Shown: positions 53,081 to 61,023 of the stretch, piece by piece
How positions within the stretch are numbered: the first letter of the stretch is position 1
Layout of the letters: every line of letters starts with the position of its first letter
From: Marinilongibacter aquaticus
GTDB taxonomy: Bacteria; Bacteroidota; Bacteroidia; Cytophagales; Spirosomataceae
Length of the DNA: 64,000 nt
Assembly (NCBI RefSeq): GCF_020149935.1
Contig: NZ_CP083757.1
Span: forward strand, 4,055,501-4,119,500
Direction of reading: 5' to 3'
Notes under the pieces: model-generated
Databases searched by the model: none
Told to the model about the DNA's origin: nothing
Seen by the model: only the letters and a program-made list of their open reading frames with translations
Made by a program: the position numbers and the translations under genes

Positions 53081-53788
53081 TTATTTAGAGTGTACGGCGA
53101 TGTCACCGTAGCTGTGGATTTTGTTGCAAATCAACCGAAGAGAAGCTTCCAAATCGCCATCGGCTGTTTTGAAAGCATCCGCATCTATGGTCAGTGGAGC
53201 TCCCAAAACCACCAACGGAGCTCCATAACTCGGGCATTGAATGGCCTGTTCGAGAGATAGCCCGCCAACAGCTTGCACAGGCACCTGTACGGCATCGACG
53301 ACCTCCTTGAGTTGATCCAAGGGACTTGGCATACGGTGGCCCCGTGCGGCAATTCCGCGGCGTTCATCATAGCCTATATGGTGGATAATGTAATCGCAAC
53401 CCAAACTTTCAAGTTTTCGGGCTCCTTCGACCATATCCGGACAGCCGAGGTTGTCGCCCATAACTTCGATGCCGCAATCTTTACCCGCTTTCACCACCAT
53501 TTTAATGGTTTCTTCATGTGCACGGGCCATAACCACCACATGTGTGGCTCCTGCTTTGGCCATCATTTCGGCTTCGAGGTAGCCCCCATCCATGGTTTTC
53601 AAATCGGCAACAATGGGTGTCTGAGGAAAAGCCTCACGAAGTTTTCGGACACCGTGTAGGCCTTCTGCAAGAATAAGTGGGGTACCGGCTTCGAGCCAGT
53701 CGACGCCAGCCCGCATGGCCATGGCGGCAGTTTCCAGAGCCTCATCAATAGAGGTGAGGTCCAGAGATATCTGAACAATAGGTTTCAT
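53081..53788 (-). CDS. OMP-decarboxylase-superfamily protein (3-hexulose-6-phosphate synthase/keto-gulonate-6-P decarboxylase-like)
   Basis: 235 residues; TIM barrel with ADLKTMDGG (D62, K64, D67), the D-x-K-x-x-D active-site box of the superfamily, and later HHIGYDERRG and QAVGGLSLEQAI phosphate-binding loops. Members either decarboxylate 3-keto-L-gulonate-6-phosphate or condense formaldehyde with ribulose-5-phosphate; sequence alone does not decide. First gene of the operon; a palindrome lies in front of it. Confidence 0.82.
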   Translation of the reverse strand: MKPIVQISLDLTSIDEALETAAMAMRAGVDWLEAGTPLILAEGLHGVRKLREAFPQTPIVADLKTMDGGYLEAEMMAKAGATHVVVMARAHEETIKMVVKAGKDCGIEVMGDNLGCPDMVEGARKLESLGCDYIIHHIGYDERRGIAARGHRMPSPLDQLKEVVDAVQVPVQAVGGLSLEQAIQCPSYGAPLVVLGAPLTIDADAFKTADGDLEASLRLICNKIHSYGDIAVHSK

Positions 53789-53810
53789 TATTTTCTTAGG
53801 GTTGAGTGTG

Positions 53811-53832
53811 AGTTGATCGTTTACGATCGACT
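53811..53832 (-). promoter_or_regulatory. Palindromic operator upstream of the sugar operon
   Basis: AGTTGATCGT (53811-53820) and ACGATCGACT (53823-53832) are inverted repeats with one mismatch, separated by TT, 23 bases before the start codon. On the minus strand TAATTTTA just beyond it resembles a -7 box. A LacI/GntR-type repressor site is plausible; no such regulator is in the window. Confidence 0.5.
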
Positions 53833-53988
53833 GGGATTGTAAAATTAAAAGATTCTGTATGAATTCAAAGGGAGCTTTGAGCTAGTTTTTCAGCTTTGGT
53901 GAAGAAGGCCGGTCAAACAATGGAATCCATTGTGTAAAACGAAAGTGTGTGGTTTGTGCCTATCGAAAGGAATGCCGGGTCTTTGGTG

Positions 53989-54354
53989 TCAATCGGCGTA
54001 TTCCCACATCTCGACTTCCTTATAAATCACGGTTTTGTCTTTTAGCATGTCTTTGTGTTGGCTGAAAAAAGCTTTCAAAATGTCCTTTTCATCCACCAAC
54101 TCCAAACATACCGTAAGGCCTTCGTTGCCGTGCTCGTCGTGATGGTGTTGAACGGCTCCGCCACGCTCGTAAGCGGCATGCGTATAATAAATATGGGCGT
54201 TGCGAATACCTGCATTCTTGGCTTCGTTCAAAAGATTGCGGTATTTGCTTTGCGGGAACATCCTCCGAATAAAGCGGTTGCCTTTGACGGTTTCTCCCGA
54301 TTTGAGAAAGATCCGCAATTTGCCCAGCGTGGTGGTACGTATCTTATTTTCCAT
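53989..54354 (-). CDS. DUF190 family protein
   Basis: 121 residues, PII-like fold family DUF190: [19 protein letters not shown], then [20 protein letters not shown] and [21 protein letters not shown]190 proteins often accompany fluoride exporters and are thought to be regulatory. Its ATG lies 11 bases inside the end of the CLC gene, so both come from the same riboswitch-controlled message. Confidence 0.88.
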   Translation of the reverse strand: MENKIRTTTLGKLRIFLKSGETVKGNRFIRRMFPQSKYRNLLNEAKNAGIRNAHIYYTHAAYERGGAVQHHHDEHGNEGLTVCLELVDEKDILKAFFSQHKDMLKDKTVIYKEVEMWEYAD

Positions 54355-55690
54355 ACATTCTTTTGTTTTCTTTCACCTGTTTGATCGTCTCTTCACCATC
54401 TTCTTCGGTGTGAAACTTGGATATCGCAACCCGCTGCGATTGATAAATGCCGCTGTGTCCGCTGAAGTAATAGGCCGTAAAACAAGCCACGGCATAATAA
54501 ATTACATATTCGCCACCAAAAAGCTCAACGCCCATCATGGTACAGGCCAACGGGGTATTGGTTGCACCTGCAAAAACCGCGATGAATCCCAATCCAGCCA
54601 ATAAATCTACCGGAGCTCCCGTGGCTATGGCAAGGGTATTGCCCAAGGTGGCTCCTATGAAAAACAAGGGTGTAACCTCGCCTCCTTTAAAGCCCATGCC
54701 CAAAGTGATGGCTGTAAGCAGCAGTTTCCAAAACCAACTGAAATATGTCACATTACCCGCTTTGAACGCCGAAACGATGCTGATTCCATCGGCTTGTGCA
54801 GCATGTACCCCTAAACCCAAATAATCGAAAGTGCCCAGCATATAGCTTATGCCCAAGACAAGGGCCGCTCCGAATACAGGGATAAGCCATTTGTTGGGAA
54901 TGTATTTATTGCTTTGAGCCTTGATAAAATGGGAGAGTTCGGCAAACAAAAAACTGGCCAAGCCAAACAGCACACTCGCCCCCACCACCTTGGCCAGCAG
55001 AGCCAGGTCGAATGAGATATAGGGCATAATGTCGAGCATTTTGCTATCGGCAAAGGTAATGGCATAATGGGTATGATGGATAGGGAAAGAGCTGCAAGTA
55101 ATATCGGCAAGTAAACTGGCTATAAGACAGGGGATTAGAGCATCGTATTTGATTCGGCCAATGGCCAATACTTCCAAAGCAAAGAGGGCTCCAGTGACGG
55201 GCGTTCCGAAAACGGCACCAAAACCAGCAGCCATTCCCGAGAGCAATAAAATACGTTTGTCGGCCTGTTTCAGTCCGAGTTTCTTCGCAAGGAAAGCCGC
55301 CATACTTCCACCAATTTGTACCGCGGTTCCCTCGCGGCCAGCCGATCCGCCAAACAAATGGGTGATCACCGTGGTAATCAGCACCAAAGGAGCCATTCGG
55401 AAAGGAATGCCGCCACCCGGCTTGTGGATTTCATCCATGATCAGGTTGTTTCCTGCTTCGGCATTTTTACCCCAAAACCGGTAAAGTGCATAGATCAAAA
55501 TCCCCGCAAGGGGCAGCAGATAAATAAGCCACATGTTGTTCCAGCGGGTATGCGTGGCCCATTCGAGAAGCCAAAGAAACAGGGCCACCATGCTGCCAAC
55601 GGCAATGGCCACAGGCAAAACCATTAGCGACCAACGCAAGAGGTGCTTGCCAATTTGAAATTGTTCGAAAGAATAATTGAGTTTTGTCAT
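54344..55690 (-). CDS. CLC-family antiporter, probably fluoride/proton (CLC-F type)
   Basis: 448 residues with about ten membrane segments. The filter region GREGT (118-122) holds the gating Glu E120. At the position of the chloride-selective GSGIP loop it reads GNNLIMDE (80-87); loss of the chloride-coordinating Ser is typical of fluoride-transporting CLC-F proteins. Other family segments: [18 protein letters not shown] and [19 protein letters not shown]. The riboswitch in front of the gene strongly supports fluoride export. A direct transport test is lacking. Confidence 0.85.
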   Translation of the reverse strand: MTKLNYSFEQFQIGKHLLRWSLMVLPVAIAVGSMVALFLWLLEWATHTRWNNMWLIYLLPLAGILIYALYRFWGKNAEAGNNLIMDEIHKPGGGIPFRMAPLVLITTVITHLFGGSAGREGTAVQIGGSMAAFLAKKLGLKQADKRILLLSGMAAGFGAVFGTPVTGALFALEVLAIGRIKYDALIPCLIASLLADITCSSFPIHHTHYAITFADSKMLDIMPYISFDLALLAKVVGASVLFGLASFLFAELSHFIKAQSNKYIPNKWLIPVFGAALVLGISYMLGTFDYLGLGVHAAQADGISIVSAFKAGNVTYFSWFWKLLLTAITLGMGFKGGEVTPLFFIGATLGNTLAIATGAPVDLLAGLGFIAVFAGATNTPLACTMMGVELFGGEYVIYYAVACFTAYYFSGHSGIYQSQRVAISKFHTEEDGEETIKQVKENKRMYGK

Positions 55691-55757
55691 CCTACAAATA
55701 GTCTGTTTTGATACTCCATGCGTATCATTCCTGAATTGATTGAAAACTATCCGTAGG
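55691..55757 (-). promoter_or_regulatory. Expression platform: anti-start helix for the CLC gene
   Basis: CCTACAAATAGT (55691-55702, directly before the ATG complement) and ACTATCCGTAGG (55746-55757, the 3' end of the aptamer) are inverted repeats: two 5-bp helices around a 2-base internal loop. In the RNA the aptamer's terminal CCUAC could pair with the GUAGG touching the AUG and hide the start. Fluoride binding would use the same bases in the aptamer and free it. A second hairpin, TGATAC/GTATCA, lies in the loop. Confidence 0.6.
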
Positions 55758-55817
55758 CGTCATCGTCCCGTTTTGTATTGGGCAGTTGGTTCAGGAAGAC
55801 ACCATTTCCTGTGTATC
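55749..55817 (-). promoter_or_regulatory. Fluoride riboswitch (crcB RNA motif)
   Basis: On the minus strand AGGAAATGGTGTCTTCCT, then AACCAACTGCCC, and finally GGGACGATGACGCCTACGG reproduce the crcB consensus: the AGGAA/UUCCU stem, the conserved AACCAAC joining strand, the CCC/GGG stem and GAUGACGCCUAC. The pseudoknot GGUGUC with GACGCC is complete. It starts within about 10 bases of the predicted transcription start and lies upstream of the CLC/DUF190 operon, its expected target. Confidence 0.92.
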
Positions 55818-55823
55818 GAGCTG

Positions 55824-55854
55824 CAAATATAGGTTTTAACTTGGTTTTTGCAAT
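55824..55854 (-). promoter_or_regulatory. Promoter of the fluoride operon
   Basis: Minus-strand TATATTTG (55824-55831) fits the -7 consensus, with ATTG (55851-55854) 19 bases further as a weak -33 box. The transcript would begin near 55818, just at the aptamer. Confidence 0.65.
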
Positions 55855-55960
55855 CGTTGCATCCCCATCAATGGATTACTTCATTGAAAACAATACCTCT
55901 AAAGCACTGAAAATTTAAAATGGCGACCAATGGGTAAAGAGAGAAATCAATTATTTTCGT

Positions 55961-56893
55961 TTAGTGGTTTGAGCCAGACTCCTCTTGGTTCAAAAAGCGG
56001 ATGGCCTCCGTCTTTGAATTGATTCCCAGTTTTTTGTAGATATTTTTCAGGTGCGTCCGTACCGTATTGGGGCTGATAAAAAACGAATCGCTGATTTCGC
56101 GGTAGGTAAACCCATTGCAGTAAGCTCTCAGGACCTCATTCTCCCGACTCGTCAGCATTGCCAGTCCGGGGGCAATCCATGCACTTTCTCCGTCTGCGAA
56201 ATGGGTTTCCGTTTCGAAAGCATAATTGATCGCAATATCTTCTGTTTTTTCGCTGAGCAGCAGGTGCAGGAGGTTTTTGTATATGATCGCCAACTGAATG
56301 AGCAGGCCCGCTATGGTAAATACATATACGTATTCCGGAGTGCCGATAAAATGGAAGTATACAAGGGCATTGCCCGCAAGAAAGAGTGAAAAAGGGGCAA
56401 AAAAGGTGGACAGGAAAATGCCTAGCTGTGAATTGTTCCGAATAAGGGAGAGAAGCCAGAACAAAGAAATGCCAAAGGCCGAAAGGATGAGTGCCCAAAA
56501 CGAAACCTCCAATACGCGATTGAAAAGTGCCCGGTTCAGGGGCATCAAGAAATGCAGGGTTTCATTGCACACGAGCAGGATCAAACACAGCAGGAATAAT
56601 CTGGGGACCGGACCTGCCGCAAAACGGGAGACGGCCGTCATTTTCCGCAACAGTAAAATGAAAAGGATTACGGGGATATTCCGTAAGAGATTGGCATAAT
56701 ATGCACTGAGACGAAAATGGAAACCCGAATGCCGGGCGTATTGCAGGCTTAATAAGAGCAACATGCTGAGGCTCCAGATACCAAAATCACGGTAAACCAT
56801 CATTTTTATCTCGACCCCTGACCAGATCACTACGGCAATGAAAGCCGTCGTGCCCCCGATAAGGAACAGGGCCAATAGCTCAAGAATTGTCAT
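55961..56893 (-). CDS. Membrane-embedded LuxR-type transcriptional regulator
   Basis: 310 residues. Seven hydrophobic segments occupy about residues 4-215; a linker of 30 residues follows, and residues 245-305 are a LuxR helix-turn-helix (LTSRENEVLRAYCNGFTYRE, ISPNTVRTHLKNIYKKLGIN). Such fused sensors regulate directly from the membrane. A -7-like TATTTTTG (minus, 56911-56918) is very close to the start. Divergent from the S74 fibre gene (96 bases), a possible target. Confidence 0.82.
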   Translation of the reverse strand: MTILELLALFLIGGTTAFIAVVIWSGVEIKMMVYRDFGIWSLSMLLLLSLQYARHSGFHFRLSAYYANLLRNIPVILFILLLRKMTAVSRFAAGPVPRLFLLCLILLVCNETLHFLMPLNRALFNRVLEVSFWALILSAFGISLFWLLSLIRNNSQLGIFLSTFFAPFSLFLAGNALVYFHFIGTPEYVYVFTIAGLLIQLAIIYKNLLHLLLSEKTEDIAINYAFETETHFADGESAWIAPGLAMLTSRENEVLRAYCNGFTYREISDSFFISPNTVRTHLKNIYKKLGINSKTEAIRFLNQEESGSNH

Positions 56894-56989
56894 TTTTCTG
56901 TGTTCATACCCAAAAATACTGCATTTGGGTGAGGTAACCTTTAACGAAACTAAAGGAAATTTCGGCCCTCAAATTGTATCTCCAATAAT

Positions 56990-58984
56990 ATGAAAACGAA
57001 AGCCTTAACCTTACTGCTCCTTTTCTTTGCGATCGGCCGGATCGACGCCCAGAGTATTCTCCTTTCTCCCGGCAAACAGGGAATGAATACGGGCCAAACA
57101 GAGGACAATGTCTTGGAAATACGGGGGAACGGTCTGTTGATTCAATCACAGTTCGTCGAGGTGCCCCTGCCCCAAACGCCCACCGTTTACGACATGGTGA
57201 ACAATTCGACGCAAACCATAAACAACCAAACAACGGGCCTTGTCCGTGAACCGGATGGCGATCAAAACTATTTGGCCAATACCGTCTACAATGCCAAAAC
57301 CCGTTTGGTATACGACGCTGCCCCGCCGGCGGGCAATGCCGTGGTAGGCGTCAGGATAAGTTTTGAAGAGTTCGGCATGGACAGCCCCGGGGATTCTTTG
57401 CTCATAGCCCGAAATGTCTCCGGAACGGAAGCGGTTGCGGCATTTTCGGGAAATGCGGTCCCGGGCGACCTTATGATTTATGGAGAAGATCTGGATATCT
57501 ACTTCATTTTCAAAACCGATGGGGATGCAAACAACGGAAGCGGCTTTGCCCTGACGTTCCAGTTGCTGTATTCCACAGTACCCTCCGCCAAGATTTCCAA
57601 TGCCATTGGCGGATCCACGTTCCAGTTCGATGCATCCGAGTCTTCGCTTTGGGCCGGTGAATTCGCGAAAGAAGATCTGTTGAAGCGTGGTCGGTATTCC
57701 GTTGCCTTCGGCCGGTCAAGGGCGGAGGGCAATTCGGCATTGGCTGCCGTTTCGGGCAATGCGGCCGCATGGAATTCCATTGCCCTGGGGGCGGCGGCCG
57801 AGGCTGCCAATACAGGAGCTGTGGCGATTGGCGTTTTGGCCAAGGCTTCCGGGATTTCGTCCGTAGCCTTTGGTTCTAACGGCCTGTATCCGAACCAAGC
57901 TACCGGAGATCGCAGCATGGTCTTCAATGGCGGTTCTTTGAATCCGAACATTGCCGGCGGAACAAGCAGCACCGCCAGCGGAGAGGGTACGCAGGCCCCG
58001 GGCCTTGCGGGTTTTTCAATGGGCAGTTCAACCCTAGCCTCGGGTTATTATGCCTTGGCGGGCGGCCTGTCCACCACCGCGAACAGCTATGCCATGACAG
58101 CCCTGGGGCGTTACAATGTATTGAGCAGCGTGCCTTCTTCCTGGTCTTCCGGTACCGCTTTGTTCGTGGTGGGAAACGGTTCTTCGAACGGCAACCGAAA
58201 CAATGCCCTTACCATATTGAAGAACGGACGCATGGGAGTGAACGAATCCGCCATTTCCGATTCGCGTTTGAGAATAAAGCACAATTCATCGATATCCGAT
58301 GCACACCTTATGCTTTATGAAGACGGCAACGATTTTGCCCGCCTAAGTTTCAAATGCGGCTTGAATTCTGAGTTCTGGACCATCGCCGGGGTCACCCGGG
58401 ACGGTACGACGCCCGGTAAACTGAATTTCTATTCGAGTGAAATAGGTGATGTACTGCAAATCGAATCGTACAGCACATACGGCAAGGTGAAGGTCAACGG
58501 TCAATTCAGTGTGAACGACAATGTCATCTTTACGGGTTTTACGCAAATTGACGACATGCACAGTTTGGGAAGCATTTCCGTTGTGGGGAGCGTGTGTGCC
58601 TCCAACATAAGCTGTTCTTCGGACATTCGCCTGAAACGAGACATTCGTCCCTTGGATTTCAACTGGGGTAACCTTTTGGCCCTGCGGGCGGTACATTATA
58701 CCTGGAAGGACCCTGAACGCGGAACGGACCTGCAAAGCGGCCTGATTGCTCAGGAAGTACAGAAGCTATATCCTGAATTGGTACAATCCGGTGCCGACGG
58801 CTACTTGTCGGTGAACTATATAGGACTGGTGCCCCACCTTATTGAAGGTCTAAAGGACCTGAAAGCGGAAAATACGGAATTGAAAGAAAAGGTGGCCAAA
58901 CTCGAAACTCTTTTGCAGGAGAAAATAGAATACCTTGAAGCTGCAGTGGCGTCGTTAAAAGGTGCTGCGGTTGTAAAGCAATAA
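56990..58984 (+). CDS. YadA-head/fibre protein with C-terminal S74 intramolecular chaperone
   Basis: 664 residues with a signal peptide (ending IDAQS, about 20). Residues 220-400 have YadA/trimeric-autotransporter head-like repeats (RYSVAFGRSRAEGNSALAAV, NSIALGAAAEAANTGAVAIG, STLASGYYALAGGLSTTANS). At about 543-630, SSDIRLKRDIRPLDF and SGLIAQEVQKLYPELV form an S74 peptidase domain, the self-cleaving chaperone of tail spikes and fibres, with a final coiled coil (LIEGLKDLKAENTELKEKVA). S74 usually removes itself after folding a trimer. Signal peptide and lack of phage neighbours indicate a cell-surface fibre rather than a prophage gene. Confidence 0.82.
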   Translation: MKTKALTLLLLFFAIGRIDAQSILLSPGKQGMNTGQTEDNVLEIRGNGLLIQSQFVEVPLPQTPTVYDMVNNSTQTINNQTTGLVREPDGDQNYLANTVYNAKTRLVYDAAPPAGNAVVGVRISFEEFGMDSPGDSLLIARNVSGTEAVAAFSGNAVPGDLMIYGEDLDIYFIFKTDGDANNGSGFALTFQLLYSTVPSAKISNAIGGSTFQFDASESSLWAGEFAKEDLLKRGRYSVAFGRSRAEGNSALAAVSGNAAAWNSIALGAAAEAANTGAVAIGVLAKASGISSVAFGSNGLYPNQATGDRSMVFNGGSLNPNIAGGTSSTASGEGTQAPGLAGFSMGSSTLASGYYALAGGLSTTANSYAMTALGRYNVLSSVPSSWSSGTALFVVGNGSSNGNRNNALTILKNGRMGVNESAISDSRLRIKHNSSISDAHLMLYEDGNDFARLSFKCGLNSEFWTIAGVTRDGTTPGKLNFYSSEIGDVLQIESYSTYGKVKVNGQFSVNDNVIFTGFTQIDDMHSLGSISVVGSVCASNISCSSDIRLKRDIRPLDFNWGNLLALRAVHYTWKDPERGTDLQSGLIAQEVQKLYPELVQSGADGYLSVNYIGLVPHLIEGLKDLKAENTELKEKVAKLETLLQEKIEYLEAAVASLKGAAVVKQ

Positions 58985-59046
58985 GCAACAGTAAAATTGA
59001 GCGATGATCCTTACCCTTTTTGGAGGCTAAGCCCAAAAGAGTGGTT

Positions 59047-59772
59047 CTACTTCTGAAAAGGATTGTTTTTCAACAAAATTTCCAAAACCCAGTCGCGGTT
59101 TGCTCGGCTGATAGGAATGCTTTGCTGCTCAATTTGCAAGGCCGAATGCTCAAAACGCGTCACTTTATTTATGGCCACGATATACGATTTGTGCACGCGT
59201 ATGAATTGAGTGGAATTGAGATTCTCTTCCCAGCTTTTCAACGACATCAAGGTCATGAACTTACCTTTTGTGGTGTAGATAATGACATAGTTTTGCAACG
59301 ATTGAATATACAGAATATCATCGGTCAATATCTTTTCAAACTTGCCTTCGCATTTGATGAAAAAGTAATCGGCTTCACTTTGCGTGGTTTCGGTAGTGGG
59401 TGTTTGGTTTTTCAAAAGGTACAATCCACGGGCTTTTTTCACGGCTTTGAAAAAGCGATTGAAGGTGATGGGTTTCAAGAGGTAATCGACCACATCGAAT
59501 TGAAAAGCCTCCAAAGCGTAGTGGGGATAAGCCGTGGTGAGGATCACCATTGGTAGCGAAGATTTCAGGTTCAAGAAATCCATGCCGTTCATAAAAGGCA
59601 TTTCGATATCCAGAAAAATGAGGTCGGGTTTTTCCGATTCCATGAGCAAATCCAATTCGACGGGATTTTGTACAATGGCCATCAATTCGAGATAATCCAC
59701 CACCTCGGTGTGCCGGGCCAAACCCTCTCCGGCCAAAGGCTCATCATCCACAATGACACATTTTAGTTTCAA
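59047..59772 (-). CDS. LytTR-family response regulator
   Basis: 241 residues: receiver domain (1-120) with DD at 9-10, phospho-acceptor D55 (LIFLDIEMPFMNG) and conserved K104 region (LLKPI), then LytTR DNA-binding domain (about 140-238: FFIKCEGKFEKILTDDILYI, VHKSYIVAINKVTRFEHSAL). It overlaps the kinase gene by 4 bases (ATGA-type overlap at 59769-59772). Confidence 0.93.
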   Translation of the reverse strand: MKLKCVIVDDEPLAGEGLARHTEVVDYLELMAIVQNPVELDLLMESEKPDLIFLDIEMPFMNGMDFLNLKSSLPMVILTTAYPHYALEAFQFDVVDYLLKPITFNRFFKAVKKARGLYLLKNQTPTTETTQSEADYFFIKCEGKFEKILTDDILYIQSLQNYVIIYTTKGKFMTLMSLKSWEENLNSTQFIRVHKSYIVAINKVTRFEHSALQIEQQSIPISRANRDWVLEILLKNNPFQK

Positions 59773-60833
59773 TGCAATTCCAGTTTTAGTTGTACTTTAA
59801 ATATACCGGATTCATCCCGAACCGTAAGCGTATGTTTTTCGGGATAAAGGAGTTCCAATCTTCTATTTACATTCGAAAGCCCTATGCCCGAAGAGCTTTT
59901 CCCTGTGGCCTTTCCATTGCTGTTTTCGAGGCTTAAATGCAGTTGCTTTTGCTCTGAAACGTTGAGCTTCATCCGAATGAAATTGTGCTGGTTTTTATCT
60001 CTCGAAACGTGTTTGAAGGCGTTTTCGACAAAAGGCAGAATGATAAAGGGAGCGATTTGTACGGATTGTTCCAGATGCTGAGCCAAATCGAATGCCAATT
60101 CGGTTTGGTTTTCGTATAGCCTCAAGCTTTCCAACTGAATGAAATCATCGATGAAGTTAAGTTCTTTGCCAAGCGGAATGTAAGGGTCGTTGCATTCGTA
60201 CAATTGATACCGCAGCATATCGGAAAACGAAGCCAAGGATTCTGAGGCCAAATCGGGATTTTTATGGATGAGTACGTATATCGAATTGATCGTATTGAAA
60301 AGAAAATGCGGATTGATCTGAGATTTTAAGTATTTCAGTTCTGTTTCGAGGTTTTCCTTTTGTAAGGTCAATTTTTCACGCTCCGTTTGCAGCCAGTTTT
60401 TTGCCAATTTCACACTCATGGCCAAAGTCATGCTGGCGGCCGTGGAGGGCAGGGCCATTCGCGAGAAGAAATACATGAATTCTGAAGGTTCGCGGCCAAA
60501 GATTTCCTGAAAGCTTTTGGCCGAAAGGTAGGCATTGAGGTAATAGCCGCCTGTAATCAATGCGGTGATGACGAGGATGGTCAATACGACGAGAATAAAA
60601 TAGATTCCGTAACGACCTTTTGACAAAAATCGGGGAATCAAAAAATACAAGTTGAAATAGGCTCCCACTGCCTGAAAAACAATGTAACCTAAAAACTTTA
60701 CTGGTATTTCGCCACCGAAAAGGTAATTCCAGGAGCCGTTCAAACTGTCGGTGTTGATCAGCAGCCACATCAGATGGTACGCCACCCAAAAAGGTATATG
60801 GTAAAGTTTATATTTCAGAATCCATTGGAGCAT
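59769..60833 (-). CDS. LytS-type sensor histidine kinase
   Basis: 354 residues from ATG 60833 (MLQWILKYKLYH), the start of the first membrane segment; the longer frame from 60977 adds an unlikely N-terminus. Four membrane segments (about 10-150) are followed by coiled coil, the His_kinase domain with H176 in SQINPHFLFNTINSIYVLI, and the ATPase part (NAFKHVSRDKNQHNFIRM, GKSSSGIGLSNVNRRLELLY). Same operon as the LytTR regulator. Confidence 0.92.
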   Translation of the reverse strand: MLQWILKYKLYHIPFWVAYHLMWLLINTDSLNGSWNYLFGGEIPVKFLGYIVFQAVGAYFNLYFLIPRFLSKGRYGIYFILVVLTILVITALITGGYYLNAYLSAKSFQEIFGREPSEFMYFFSRMALPSTAASMTLAMSVKLAKNWLQTEREKLTLQKENLETELKYLKSQINPHFLFNTINSIYVLIHKNPDLASESLASFSDMLRYQLYECNDPYIPLGKELNFIDDFIQLESLRLYENQTELAFDLAQHLEQSVQIAPFIILPFVENAFKHVSRDKNQHNFIRMKLNVSEQKQLHLSLENSNGKATGKSSSGIGLSNVNRRLELLYPEKHTLTVRDESGIFKVQLKLELH

Positions 60834-61023
60834 ATAAAATCGAAAATTTGTTTCAAAAGTAGGCTTTGCCACCAGTCGACCTGCGAAATTCTTGACCAAT
60901 GGAAGGAATAAATTGACGAACGGAAAATTACCCAATTGATGCCGTTTGTCAAGTGAATGTCGCTGAAAATCAAGCATATCTGCACAGCGATGAAAGCTTT
61001 CATTTCTTTAAGTAAAAAACGAA

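Noticed and set aside
55847-55863. TTGCAATCGTTGCA near the fluoride promoter, similar to the cluster palindrome
   Set aside because: Spacing and half-site orientation differ from TTGCAACANTGTTGCAA; the two half sites are partly direct rather than inverted.
38342-58984. Prophage spanning the two fibre-like genes
   Set aside because: The fibre genes are 17 kb apart with ordinary metabolic and transport genes between; no capsid, terminase, portal or lysis genes.
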